This document shows, piece after piece, positions 45,317-56,880 of a DNA stretch of 64,000 bases. Numbering within the stretch: the first letter of the stretch is position 1; each line of letters begins with the position of its first letter. This DNA is from Membranipora membranacea (Eukaryota > Bryozoa > Gymnolaemata > Cheilostomatida > Membraniporidae): contig OU612074.1 of the NCBI GenBank assembly GCA_914767715.1, positions 1,689,501 through 1,753,500 of the forward strand, read 5' to 3'. The notes under the pieces are model-generated. The model did not search any database and was not told the origin of the DNA. It saw nothing but the letters and a program-made list of their open reading frames with translations. The position numbers and the translations under genes were made by a program.

Positions 45317-46893
45317 AATTATAAGGGACTAATTCAATAAAATTAATAACTGTAACAAGTAACAGAAATAACCTCCTAACTGGAATCAATTGAGCTTATT
45401 TTTTATGGAAATCAGCACAAGTAGTTTACCTGCCTTAGTTTCATTTTTTCAATTTAAAGTTTAGGCCAAGAGTTTATTAGCTTGGGCAAAAGCCATTCAT
45501 TTACCTTTTTACATTCTAGTGGAATGTAGCTATTTCATTAAAAGAGGATGTTTTATCTGATTGCGTAAGCCTTAGCCTTTGCTAGTCAGCGTACTAGATG
45601 TTTTAAAAGATGTGGTCCTCAATTACGCCATGTGTAAACATGGGTATTCAACTATGCAATTTATGCCTTAGGAGTACAACTGTTCCTGTCGTCATCTAAT
45701 TTCCCTGTGTATTTTAATTAAATTAATCTATTAATAATTGACGAAATTTTGATTGCTCAACAAGTTATTTATTCCTGCTGCACATCCATTTTACACTGTT
45801 GATATTATGCAAAAATTGAAATATGGTAATTAAGATTTGCTCATTTTAGCAGAAAGGCAGGTGTTTGACATCTGCCACTGGCATTTTAGAAATATGATGA
45901 ATTGTTCACTTTTTGGATTGCTAAGATGCAAAAAATTGAGCGTTGGCATTCCTAGTTTACCAGAACAGATTGCAAAAAATGGAGAAATGACTCCTATTGC
46001 CATGAAAATTATTCTAAAATAGCAAGTAATGTACCTGAATTGGGTTCCTCCTGTAAGCTTCCAGTAATGTGTAAGGAAAGGTTTGAGCACGCTTGAAGAA
46101 AACTGGTGGTTAAACACTCTTCATTCATTCTGTTTGAGTAAGATACGTTCATTTTGCGGATTGTTATTGGGATTAAACCCTGACTATGGTATCATTAGAA
46201 CTGTTTGACATAAGGTAAGTTTTAAAAAGCTTATCCTGGTTTAACATCAAAACTGTTTGTATGCTTTTTTTAATCTATTGGTTCTGTGATTAGATTGAAC
46301 TACGAGTTTTTAAATTGAAACAGAACTGAACGAACTGAACAATACTGACAATACCAGACATGGTGCTATTAAGGGCAATATCAACACCAAAACTGCCAAA
46401 CATTCATATAAACATCGCATCCATAAACTTTTCTTATGATTCCGGCTGCTTTGCCTAACTGATAATAAGCACTTATCACTGACTCTGCTTCATAACATCT
46501 GAAGCTGTGCTGTGTATATTGATTTATTTATTTATTGTTTTTCTTGGCAGTAGCTAGCTATTGAGCTTTGAATCGAAGCATAATTAACTATGTTCTTATC
46601 TCGTAGACAAACTGGTTTTTTTCCCTTACTACTGATAATTTAAACAATTGTTCATACACGACTGCATCTCGATAAAGGAGCCAAAGCGTTCCGAATGAGA
46701 TCAATTAGATGAGAGATGAGAGAACAGAGAGTCCAGAGGGGTTACTGCTGACTGGAATTCAGGAGCATTCACACTTCAAGTGTATATAGATTACTTTAAA
46801 AATTTTGAAATATTTATCTTGAATGAATAATTCCCAAACGAGTGATTGTAGATCGTCGACTATGTGATTCGCATTTTCAGTAAATTTTTTCAG
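45317..46893. other. Spacer between the two receptor copies
   Basis: No exon, RNA gene or repeat family recognised. Upstream exons of receptor copy 2 (signal peptide) would be expected here but I could not identify one. Confidence 0.4.
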
Positions 46894-48785
46894 AACTATC
46901 TCAGGCAACGTTACTATGTGGTACAGTGGACTGTTAATCAATGGTGTAGTCATTCAGCATATGGAGGAAGATTTATCAAATCCTGGGAGTATCATGTTCA
47001 GTGTCATGTATGGTGATGATGAGGCAGGATATTTGGGAATAACAGATGGCATTACTCATTACTCATCTGTAAATCTAACAACAAGCGCAACAGATCTCAG
47101 TTATCAAACCTCTATAAATGAGACAATAGAAGTATCAAGTTTCCGCCAAGTGTCTCCAAACACACTGATAAATGAACTAGGGAAGACTGAGACTGGAAGA
47201 ACTGATATCAGTGTCACATCTAGAAGGTGTCTCTGTCATTTCAACAGGCACACAAACGGAATGCAAAAGCTTGGTGATGACCATTGTGTAGATCCTCCTC
47301 AAAGTAACCTTCTTGATTTCCTAGTTGACTCTCAGAACGCACAGCTTTTGTACAAATTGGAAAGTAGAGGCCTACGGGTCATGAACATAACATCACAAAC
47401 AAAAATCTTCACACTGTTTCATGATTTCTCCTCTAACTCTTCAAATCAAGGTATATTCCTGTTGTGCTATCTCAATATCGGGACTATCTGTACACTGGTT
47501 CTTATGATAACTTACAGGATGAGCTCACAGTTGAAGTTAAAAGAGGACAGAGTGATATCAAGTATTTCCCAATCAACGCTCAGTATTGAACTACCCAATC
47601 TAGCAGAGGTGGTTCCATTTGCTATTATTGATGAGGCAACCTTCCTGGTTGGAAGCGGCGGACAACTATTCCTTTATCAGAAGAACCAATGGAAAGCCAT
47701 ATGCAATTGGGGCTTCACATTTAGAGCCGGCACAATGGACTCATGTTCACTCTGGGCCCCACAATCATTGGTTGCAAACAAGGAGCGAGTGTACATTGCA
47801 ACATTGGAAGCAATCGCTATGCTGACTTGGATTTGTAAGTATAATTACTTTCTACCAAAAATAAAGAGTCCCAAAAGTTTTCATGGCAGTATCAATAAAA
47901 AAACTCACGTCCATTTATAGTCTCGATACCCTGTGCTACCGTGTGAGAAACCATGATGTTGCTTGTTTTTTTTGTCTCGGTATCAGTACGTGTCTACAGA
48001 CTGGATCCTGATCGGACACAGGAGCATTTGAGGTCGGATTCTCTTCCTGACACCACCGTGACACGCCGGGAATTGAACACGGGACCTAAGGACTGAAAGA
48101 CCCATACCTTACCACTTGCGCCACGGCATTTACGTAAATTTAGGGAACACATTGTGTCTTTGAATAGTTGTAGCAAAGAGTATAAAAACCGTGAGGGTTG
48201 AAGAGTGGGTAGATTCGCATTTCTAAATTTGCACAAACAGAAATTATGCCTAAATTTGAACAAACCACGTCGTTGATTTGGATCGAAGGTCTTGATTTGG
48301 GAAGCTCACCAAAGCTTATCTTCAAAAACCCTCTCAGAATTCATTCTTACATAGGTTGGACATATGGGATGGCACTTGTCATATGTGGACAGCTTAGGCT
48401 TACTATGAAGTTTGTCACAGGTTTTCCAAATTTAAGATTGAACATTTTTTATATTGTTTTCTATTGTTGTTTAGCAATGTTAGTTTTAGCCTAATATGTT
48501 CCCTGTGATGGTAAATTCGTCCTCATAAATGTCTAATTCTACCATTTCCCGAGCTGAAGCATTTGAACCAAATTTGAAAACGGAAATAGGTACACTAGCT
48601 TCATATTCAGTAACTTCGAGCGTGACAGATTCAGAAGCAGGCGTTACTTTCGAAACAAATAGACCATCTGATCAGTCTGTTCAAGGGGAACCGCAAACTG
48701 GTGGTTCAATGTCTCTTTTGATAATCATAATAGTAGCAGCTGGTACGGTGTCGCTATTAGCAACTATTGCAGTACACAAAATAAG
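46894..48785 (+). CDS. Unrecognised transmembrane receptor-like gene, copy 2 (ectodomain and membrane exons)
   Basis: Exon 1 (46894-47834; acceptor ttttttcag, donor gtaagt) is open for about 313 codons: TISGNVTMWYSG, VIQHMEEDLSNPGSIMFSV, FRQVSPNTLINELG, CLCHFNRHTNGMQKLGDDHC, FAIIDEATFLVGSGGQLFLY, WKAICNWGF and ATLEAIAMLTW. Exon 2 (about 48554-48785, donor gtaagt) encodes a Ser/Thr-rich stem and a single transmembrane helix (SMSLLIIIIVAAGTVSLLAT) ending AVHKI. The blocks with FLVG, LFLYQK and W-x-x-IC would fit blades of a beta-propeller (weak inference). Between about 47445 and 47580 the reading frame appears shifted against copy 1: another frame gives RYIPVVLSQYRDYLYTG and DELTVEVKR, which match copy 1. 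The N-terminus was not found. The cytoplasmic part lies beyond the P-type transposon at 57.4 kb. Confidence 0.6.
47985..48130 (-). mobile_element. tRNA-derived SINE 3
   Basis: On the minus strand TGGCGCAAGTGGTAAGG (A box, about 48108-48124) and GTTCAATTCCC (B box, about 48069-48079) are spaced as in a tRNA head, followed by a body with CTCCTGTGTCCGATCAGG. It lies in the intron between the ectodomain and transmembrane exons of receptor copy 2. Confidence 0.65.
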
Positions 48786-49495
48786 GTAAGTTTTAGTGTG
48801 TGTAATAACTGATATTATGTAGGAAGTAACTTTTCATTTTAACAGCAAACAAATACCTCAAAATACGATGAGTTTGTGATGTTTTATATTTTCAAGGGGA
48901 CCTAGGATGTAACATATTTGTGTGTACAGTCTCTTTTTTGGTTTAATAGAAGATGGTGAAATATAAAAATTCTGCATTTTTATTTGTCTGATCAAGTGTA
49001 GTCAAGTTCACATAATCTCCTGCACCTCCCATTCAGAGGTAACTTGTTATTTATTTATTATTATTATTATTATTTATTTGCCAAAACATTCCAGTAAAAA
49101 ATGATTAACATTTATATAGTAAAAATCATATATTAGAGTCATAGACTTAATATACTACTTAGACAGGCCAATAGCATTCAATACTGTCCCACTTAAATAG
49201 CACGACATGACGTAATTAGTTTGTGCTGTTTTTTTTTTGTTTTTTTTTACACTTTTATTGGCAGTCTATTTCATTCCAGTAGTGGAATGTTTTCCGAATA
49301 GTGCCGAAAAAAAAAAAGGAAAAGGAAAAGAGAAAAAAAAAGGAAAGCTTGAGACTGAAGATGAGTTAAAATGTTTCAGTAGTGAGGTGGAAATAGATAG
49401 GATGACTTTGAGAAGGGAGAAAATAAAAATGTTAAGATAATTTCATTATAGTATTGTGCAGAGGCAAAACTTGTTGCAGAGATAAAAAGATAATG

Positions 49496-51102
49496 TTATA
49501 ATTGAAACAAAAGATATTTGAATACGCCAGATTTAAATGATGTTACTTTGCTCAGTGAGCGTATTGACAAAGGAAGATTATTAAAAGATGAAGCAATTGC
49601 AATGTTTAGTTTATCATTAGGAGGTAAAATAAGAAAATTATCTCGCTTGGGGTATCTTCGATTTCTAGAAAGAAAAAGATCATTAATATAGCTAGGTGTG
49701 TTGTTATACATTATTCTGTAGGCATAGAGAGAACTAAAATATATAAGAAGACTAGGAAGTGGCAATATTTTTAAAGTACGACATAAGAAAAACGTATTTG
49801 ATAATTGAACTGGATTGTAATGAATATTTGCAATAATTCTTAGCGCAGCTTTCTGATAAACATAAAGTGAATCTAGCTGATATTTTGGACTGATATTCAA
49901 GAAAAATTGTATTCCATTTATGATGTGGCAATGTATGAATTGAAAGTAAAACTGTCTGGCTGATTGTGTGGTCAAAAATGTTCTGCATAATTGTAACAAA
50001 TTGGTATTTTTTTGTATTTTAGTTTTTATTAATTCAATATGATTATCAAATGACATCGAATCACTAATTGTAAATCCGAGTAGTTTAGTGGTAGATGATT
50101 GTAACAGGGTGGTATTGGAGAATTTTAAATCAAATTTATGTTTTGCATTGCCAAAAACAAGGTAATGGGATTTTTTTATATTTATTGTCATCCGATTATT
50201 ATAGCACCATTCTTGGATGACACCCAAGTCACCCCTACAATGTTGCTCCAGAGACTGTGGATCTTTCTGATGGCATATAAATACAGTATCGTCTGCATAC
50301 GCATAAGCAGTTGAGGACAGGGGTAAATTTAACATATCATTTATGAACACAAGAAATAAAGTTGGAGCTAAATTGAACCCTGTGGGACACCTATGTTAAT
50401 TGGTTTTTTTTCTGAAGCAATTTGATTATAAAATACATATTGTTGCCGGTCATCAAGAAATGATTTTATCAACTTCAATGAGGGACCAATTATTTTATAA
50501 GAAGCGAGTTTATTAAACAAGATATCATGGTTTACACAGTCGAAAGCCTTACAGAAGTCCAAGAACATTCCTATAACACACCTATTTTTTTGCTTTTGGT
50601 GGAGCACATCTGACACCACTTTATGTACAGCATCAGAGCAAGAGTAATTACTTCTGAATCCTGATTGAAGAGGGTGAATAGCTTTTATGTCAGTCAGGAA
50701 AGTCATTAAACATTTATTTATATGTTTTTCAAAAATCTTTGACAATATAGGCAGAATCGATATAGGTCTGTAATTTGATGGATCATTCGGATCTCCACCC
50801 TTAAAAACAGGGGTTACTCTAGCTGTCTTCCAACATTTGGGGAAATCACCCTCAATAAGAATCTGATTGAAGATGTCGGTCAATATATAAACGACAAAAG
50901 GGAGCGTCTTTTTAAGCATCATAACTGAGATACCATCAGGACCAGTCGATTTCTTATCAGAAAAAGATTTGAGATATAGGCAAATTGATGCAGGAGTAAA
51001 TCTTTTAAAGTTAGACAAGAATTTTTTCCTGAGAGTTTGTAGGTAGTAGATTATCTCTGATTTCAGGGGTATTTTTTGAATGATTTTCCTTTTTAAACCC
51101 AT
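49496..51102 (-). pseudogene. LINE ORF2, reverse transcriptase part (one internal frameshift)
   Basis: 51102 to 50368 carries KKSTGPDGISVMMLK, WKTARVTPVFKGGDP, NYRPISILPILSKIFEK, SGFRSNYSC, DFCKAFDCVNHDIL and IGVPQGSI; one base is missing at about 50385, and from 50350 the frame continues VFINDMLNLPL and YAYADDTVFI, with the catalytic DD intact, to a stop at 49496. The C-terminal end reads SKVTSFKSGVFKYLL. Confidence 0.88.
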
Positions 51103-52345
51103 GACCTAGTATATCAGCGATTGTTGAGAAATGATTGTTCAGGTCTTTGCTGGTAAGAGTTGAAGAAGAACTAGAAGACTTATTCTTTATCTTTCCGATG
51201 TTGAGGGCGTCCCAAATTGGTTTTGTATTATTATTTGCTGAGTTTTTAACCAAACCAGAAAAATACGTCTTCTTTTTTTTGTTTATAAGATTTGTAACTA
51301 AATTTCTCTGCTTTTTGTAATCATCCCAGTTTTGAGAGCGTTTTAGTGAATCCCTTATTTTCATTTGTCTAGAGACTTCAATATCAAGCCATGGTGGTAA
51401 AACTTCTGTCTTTACAAAACGAACTTTCCTCCTAACATTTAGACTAATTTTCTCCAAAAACAACTGATTGAAACTTTCTATCATCTCACTAGATGACCTG
51501 AGATATCGAATGATATCCCAATTAACATCTGAAAAAGATCTGCTTAAATCTTCTGGGGTCATTCTAGAAAAGTCATTGAAGCTTATTTTGAATTTTTTTA
51601 CACTTGGGACAACACCTATTTTTCTTATGCTATATGTGAGATAGTGATCACTTACAGCTGTTTTTAATACTGAGGTATGTCGTAAGTTACAATCCTTATT
51701 TGTGTAAATATGATCAAGCAGGCTAGATGAATTTTCGCTGACACGTGTTGGCTCATTCACCATTTGTTTGAAAGAGAATCTGGAGAAAATTGGTAGCCAT
51801 TTTTTCTTTCTGCTATTTTCCAAGAGATTTACATTAAAGTCACCAAGAATGATGACTTCTTCTGTGTGCTTGGTGCAACAATCTAGGTAAAGTCTCAAAG
51901 AGTCATTCCAAGAATTTAATGAGTTCGGAGGACGATAAATGAAGGAAATTAAGAAAGCATGAGATGCTTTATGGCGAATTTTGATGGTAATAGATTCATC
52001 AATTATGTGATTGAAATCATTGATTAATTCATATTGAATACCCTGCTTTATATAACATATTATACCACCTCCAGGTCGAGGTTTCCTATCTCTTCTTAAC
52101 ATATCATATGATGGAATTTGATAAAAAGAATCTGGTTTGTTTCCATCCAGAAAAGTCTCGCTTAAACCAAAGATTGAAAAATTGTAAGTAGACAATATGT
52201 GTCTCACTTCATCAATTTTTGAAGTGATTCCACGAATATTCAAATGGGCAAAAGAAAAACGATTTTTGATCACTTTTAAAGTGTCAAAATTAGGTTGAGA
52301 AAAATTTGTATTGAAAGGTTGGCCTGTTGTTTGGAGCTTACTCAT
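51011..52345 (-). pseudogene. LINE ORF2, endonuclease part
   Basis: Begins 8 nt before the end of ORF1. Motifs in order: FAHLNIRGITSKIDEV, GLSETFL (catalytic Glu), LRRDRKPRPGGGI, FIYRPPNS, GDFNVNLL, SLLDHIYTNK and AVSDHYLTY, typical of AP-endonuclease domains of non-LTR elements. The frame ends at a stop near 51011 where the RT continues in another frame, so at least one indel has occurred. The catalytic residues look intact. Confidence 0.88.
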
Positions 52346-53660
52346 CTATATGTCTTGTTGTGTTCCTTTTATCTCCTGGTGTTTTCAATGATAGTATAAT
52401 ATTGTACATTGAAGGGAATTTGATTTTCCCTATCTCCATAGCTTTCTTTGTCTCATTCTCCGACTGGAACTGGATACTGATGGCACGTAGTGGTCTGTCA
52501 TCTCTATCCCTCAGTCTCTTGACGCAAAGTGCTCTAAATTCATGGTTGACATCTCTCAAAATGTCCTCTTCTCCAAATGCCAATGGCACATTAGGGACAA
52601 TCAGGATGTTTGTAGGTTTTGCTACAGTGTGCCTCATTGATGATCCACCAAGGAAATTAGTTTTCCAGCCTTCAATTATACGTGTTCTCTGTGTATCATC
52701 TTCAATTTGTATGATAAACTTACACCTATCCGGGTATTCTCTACTAAATTGATATTTGTTTATAATTGTAATATCCATTGGTCCAAAAACTTTGCACAAG
52801 TGCAATCTTATTTCATCTTTTTCTATTTCTTGCGGTCGTGCCAAGTTATGAAGAACAATACATTTCTTCCAGTTGAAGATAGATGTTGTTTTATTTTGGT
52901 TGTTATATTTCGTTTGTTCTCTCCGCCATTGGATTGGGTCATCTTTTTTTTCGGTGTTGCTCCTGGTGTTCTGGTGTACGATATTACGTTTGAGCACATC
53001 AGAGGCGAGGACTTTATGATTTTTCAACTCATCTGTCATGCTCTTCATCTCTGTAGAGAGGACTTTTATGTCCTCTCCTAAACATGACATTTTTTTTTCT
53101 ATGTTTATGGTGTTATCACTGTATTTCCCTTCTAAGAGTTCCAATGTTTTTCGCAAGTATGCGACATCACTCGTTAAGGTTTTGACTTGGAGTGCCAGGT
53201 ACTTACAATTAGTACACTCCGATGTAGTCATTGTTGGTGCTTGATGAGATGATTTACTAAAGGTACAAATACCAGTGTCTGAGGTACTATTACCAATATC
53301 AAAGTTTTTGTTGATGATACCCTTCAATGGCGATCTACTTCTTGACTTGCTGCTTTCTAGCTCGTCCAATGCGTCAACGTACTCCTGCTCAAAATCTACC
53401 CAGGTACATTGTACTCCTGCCTTGTTCAAATATCGCTCAGCATTTTCAAGGGTGCGAAAACCCTTGAATAATGCGCCACTGACTTTATTCACTGAGTCGT
53501 TACATTTAAGCCAGTTTTTAAAAATACCTGATGTCTTTCCTGTGGCAACAGCATAGAATGCGTATCCTTTCTTCTTCTTAGTATCACTCATGTAAGGTGT
53601 TGTTATTGTCAAATTTTGGTTATTTATGAGAAAATTCTGAAGAGAACTTTTCACACCCAA
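52338..53660 (-). CDS. LINE ORF1 with viroplasmin/RNase H1-N-like domain
   Basis: Up to 440 residues; the Met at 53592 (MSDTKKKKGYAFY) is an equally good start. Residues about 31-80 contain YAVATGKTSGIFKNW, CNDSVNKVSGALFKGF and LENAERYL, the pattern of the small RNA/DNA-hybrid-binding domain shared by RNase H1 N-termini and caulimovirus viroplasmin. A Cys pair (ECTNCK) and a probable coiled coil (LTSDVAYLRKTLELLEGKYS) follow, then a C-terminal region (ILIVPNVPLAFGEEDIL, RAISIQFQSENETKKAM) resembling the RRM-CTD arrangement of L1-type ORF1 proteins. Nucleic-acid chaperone or particle protein is the likely role. It overlaps ORF2 by 8 nt (ATGAGTAA). Confidence 0.8.
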   Translation of the reverse strand: MGVKSSLQNFLINNQNLTITTPYMSDTKKKKGYAFYAVATGKTSGIFKNWLKCNDSVNKVSGALFKGFRTLENAERYLNKAGVQCTWVDFEQEYVDALDELESSKSRSRSPLKGIINKNFDIGNSTSDTGICTFSKSSHQAPTMTTSECTNCKYLALQVKTLTSDVAYLRKTLELLEGKYSDNTINIEKKMSCLGEDIKVLSTEMKSMTDELKNHKVLASDVLKRNIVHQNTRSNTEKKDDPIQWRREQTKYNNQNKTTSIFNWKKCIVLHNLARPQEIEKDEIRLHLCKVFGPMDITIINKYQFSREYPDRCKFIIQIEDDTQRTRIIEGWKTNFLGGSSMRHTVAKPTNILIVPNVPLAFGEEDILRDVNHEFRALCVKRLRDRDDRPLRAISIQFQSENETKKAMEIGKIKFPSMYNIILSLKTPGDKRNTTRHIDE

Positions 53661-54944
53661 CTGTCTAGCATGACGTCACTCACAACAATGTAGCCATAGT
53701 TTACTATGAGCCATAGTAAACTATGAGCCATAGTTTACTATAAATACCATTCCATGAAATAATGTGAAAAATCAAGGGACGCTGGGCATGATATCAGCCC
53801 TTGTCCGGCCCCTAATTATTTAAACACAGAGAAAATTTGTGAGTTTATGTAAAAGACCTTTCCGCACGAGATGGTATAAAAATTTGACTCCTTAGGCGAA
53901 TCCAAAGCGAGAACAGATCTGATAAGTTACAATCATTAGCCAATAAATATTGAAACAAACTACCCTTAACACTTCCACCACTACTATTCAAATGCACAGA
54001 ATCCCCACAACACAGTATCAAAAATACTTTGTTGGATGAGCCAGATCAAAGCACCACCACCATCATCATAGATTTTTGCATAAATAATCCTAGTCATGAC
54101 TGAGCACAACCTGCTCAGCTTGGATTCCTTGTTAAAAGATTTTACTGCAAATTTTATTGTCGCTTCAGGAGGAAGAATAGATCTGTGCTGTAAATTGAGT
54201 ATGCCAACTCCAGATATGTATGTATGATGAAGCTAGGGTACGTGACATATATATATATATAAAGTCTTTGGTAATCTCTCATCAATGAAATAATATAGTA
54301 AATCAAGACACGCAGGGTATAATACCAGCCAAATTATATTAGATCTGTTTATGAGATAAAAATTATCAAAACAAATACAGCCCTGTACTTAACCACTTCT
54401 ATCACTACATGACAAAAAAGAGGGCTGTTACTGCGGGATTATACTAATTTCTGAGGGCACGACCAAGGATAACGACTACCACTATCAGCCATTGCTGCCA
54501 TATTCGATGTGACTGATTACAGCATAAGCCAAAGCTTATGGAAACAAATACAGCCATGAAGCTAGCCACTTCTTATCACCACTTTATAAAAAATATGAAT
54601 ATATACTGTTGAGTTATACTAATTGTTGTGGGCGCGACAAAAATTAAAAACACTATCACTATCAGCGAGCATTGCAAAATTAGATATGACTGGTTGCAGT
54701 ATACGTTAAAATTAATCAAATTAGTAGAGCAATGTAAGCTAACCACTTCTTACACTACTTAGCAGAAAAAAAAATACTGTGGGATTATACTGAATTTTGC
54801 GGATGGGTCAAAGACTAGAAAACTACCACTATCGGTGATTGCTGCAAAATTTCCAAATGAGACACAAAATTAGATTGACTGAACACAATAAGCCTGCTCA
54901 GACTGGAGCGCTTATTGTCAGTGTTTGCTGCGAGTTTGGTTGTT

Positions 54945-55799
54945 TCATAGTGTATTCTGACCAGCGTATATCTCTTCACTGTTAGGGGTTTGTAGATAGT
55001 GTGGGAAGGATCGGAAAATTGTTGGGATAGCATCCTTTTTTAGCAAAGCTCTCCCACCCACACCAAGAGGCCCTCTAAATGTATCTCGTTTCAAATGTTC
55101 GCTACATAGAACAGCATATTTGGATGGAGTCCAGTTCTTGTGTTTAACGGTCGAAACCCATACCTTTAGTCTCTCCTCGTTATTTCTGGGGAAGGCGTGG
55201 AAGCTTAAATTAGGATTTCCTGCCGGGTTATTTCCACAGCCGTAGGCAGCACACCAGTTTCTAGATGACTTTTTCTAAAAGCATCACAAATGATAACATA
55301 TACAAATAATTATCATTAAACTACAGCTTTTGATATAATAAACAGAAATTGTAAAATCAATTTCATAGCAGCGTCAGCATGGCCAAGAAAGATTTGCGAG
55401 ATCACCGATTAAGTCTACTCACACTTTTTGACTGCTGTGCCAGTTCTGAGTTAGATATTATGGAGTAAATCAGAATCGTCATCTCAAATAGTGTCCCTCC
55501 AGCACCCCCCCCCCCCGCCCCATCACTATCGCTCCACCTTTTTTCTCTAACATTCAAATTTTATCACACCCATCGATTATTACTTACTATGTCTATGGCC
55601 TTAAATTTATGTGCATGTATAGAAGGATGTGGGTATACATGAGAGCCACCACTGGGCTGTTTCTTACCTTATCATCTTGTGAAGTTGTAGCAGCAGGATT
55701 TTCATCTTGTGAAGATGAGGCAGCAAGATTATCATCTTGTGAAGATGAGGCAGCCAGATTATCATCTTGTGAAGACGAGGTAACAGGCTGTAGGCTCAT
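54945..55799 (-). CDS. THAP-domain protein of the P-type element (two exons)
   Basis: Exon 1 (about 55668-55799) starts MSLQPVTSSSQDDNLAA and ends DDK at a gtaag donor; exon 2 (54945-55274, acceptor gatgcttttag) continues in phase 0. Exon 2 encodes a THAP zinc finger: CAAYGC (C-x4-C), SFHAFPRN, VWVSTVKHKNW, LCSEHL (C-x2-H, 43 residues after the second Cys), RDTF and DAIPTIF. All the invariant positions (C2CH, Pro, Trp, Phe and the terminal AVPTIF-like motif) are present. The frame stops 22 residues later (GQNTL), giving about 153 residues with no transposase. It may be a DNA-binding remnant able to bind element ends (inference), or simply a truncated gene. Confidence 0.75.
55671..55795. repeat. 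30-bp coding minisatellite in the THAP gene
   Basis: About four copies of a 30-bp unit containing tcatcttgtgaagatgaggc; on the minus strand they encode SSSQDDNLAA repeats in THAP exon 1. A further diverged half unit is at about 55910-55935. Confidence 0.88.
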
Positions 55800-56187
55800 T
55801 TAAAAATAGTTTTGCTATAAACTGAGCGGCGTTGGTATTATATCCAGAACTTTTATGTTTGCCTTGTATCTCGCAACTGATGATAGTAAAATTGCAGCTG
55901 GGCTTACTTGTGAAGATGAGACAGCAGGCTGCAGGTTCACGTTATATAAATAAATAATCTCAAGTATGAATATTCATACTTAAAAAATTCAAAGTATGAA
56001 TATTAAAACCAGTAACCACTTTGTTTACATAGTATCTTTCATCTTCTGTTTCAGTACAGGGCTGTGTTTGTTTTGATAATTTGTATCTCATAAATTAAAA
56101 CAGATCTAATATAATTTGGCTGGTATTATACCCTGCGTGCCTTGATTTACTATATTATTTCATTGATGAGAGATGACCATAGACTTA

Positions 56188-56190
<3 letters not shown>

Positions 56191-56221
<31 letters not shown>

Positions 56222-56262
56222 GTCATGTACCCTAGCTTCATCATACATACATACATACATAC
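56191..56262. repeat. (TA)n and (CATA)n microsatellites
   Basis: A TA run at 56191-56219 is followed by catacatacatacat at 56240-56262, inside the right arm of the P-type element. The left arm has shorter versions at the mirrored place (about 54215-54262). Confidence 0.85.
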
Positions 56263-56880
56263 CTGGAGTTGGAGTTGGCATACTCAATTTACAGCACAGA
56301 TCTATTCTTCCTCATGAAGCGACAAAAAAAATTGCAGTAAAAACTTGTAACAAGGAATCCAAGCTGAGCAGGTTGTGCTCAGTCATGACTAGGAATATTT
56401 ATGCAAAAATCTATGATGATGGTGGTGGTGCTTTGATCTGGCTCATCCAACAAAATATTTGTGATACTGTGTTGTGGGTATTCTGTGCATTTGAATAGTA
56501 GTGGCAGAAGTGTTAAGGGTAGATGGCTGTATTTGTTTCAATATTTATTGGCTAATGATTGTAACTTATCAGGTCTGGTCTCGCTCTGGATTCACCTAAG
56601 GAGTCAATTTTTTATACCATCTCGTGCGGAAAGGTCTTTTACATAAACCCACAAATTTTCTCTGTGTTTGAATAATAAGGGGCTGGACAGGGGCTGATAT
56701 CATGCCCAGCGTCCCTTGATTCCTCACATTATTTCATTGAATGGTATATAGTAAACTATGGCTCACAGCACAAACTAATTACGTCATGTCGTGCTATTTA
56801 AGTGGGACACATTATGATCAGTGAAGCATAAGCATTGTCCTGTCTAGGTAGTATATTAAGTCTATGATTAGAGTGAAATA

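Larger units (their letters stand above)
49231..53690 (-). mobile_element. Near-intact LINE nested in the P-type element
   Basis: Minus-strand non-LTR retrotransposon with ORF1 (52338-53660), ORF2 endonuclease (51011-52345) and reverse transcriptase (49496-51102, two frames), and a 3' end with AATAAA and an A-rich tail (complement of 49231-49251). The empty target site is seen in the other arm of the P-type element (56740-56800), which lacks the LINE. Only about two frameshifts separate ORF2 from being continuous, so the insertion is fairly recent. A local palindromic array of the catagtttactatgagc block flanks the 5' end (53695-53745), hiding any target duplication. Confidence 0.88.
49140..56866 (-). 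mobile_element. P-superfamily DNA transposon with long inverted repeats (contains a nested LINE)
   Basis: ATTAGAGT at 49132-49139 and 56867-56874 is an exact 8-bp direct repeat. Immediately inside are inverted termini CATAGACTTAATATACTAC and its complement. Long inverted arms continue: 49140-49230 then 53695 to about 54395 on the left, about 56060-56866 on the right. The left arm is interrupted by a 4.4-kb LINE, so the original element was about 3.3 kb. The centre encodes a THAP domain on the minus strand. An 8-bp target duplication, termini beginning CA and a THAP domain are the hallmarks of P elements. No transposase catalytic domain was seen, so it is non-autonomous. Several degenerate copies of a block of about 180 bp (accacttct...actaccactatc) lie at 54370-54930. 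Confidence 0.85.
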
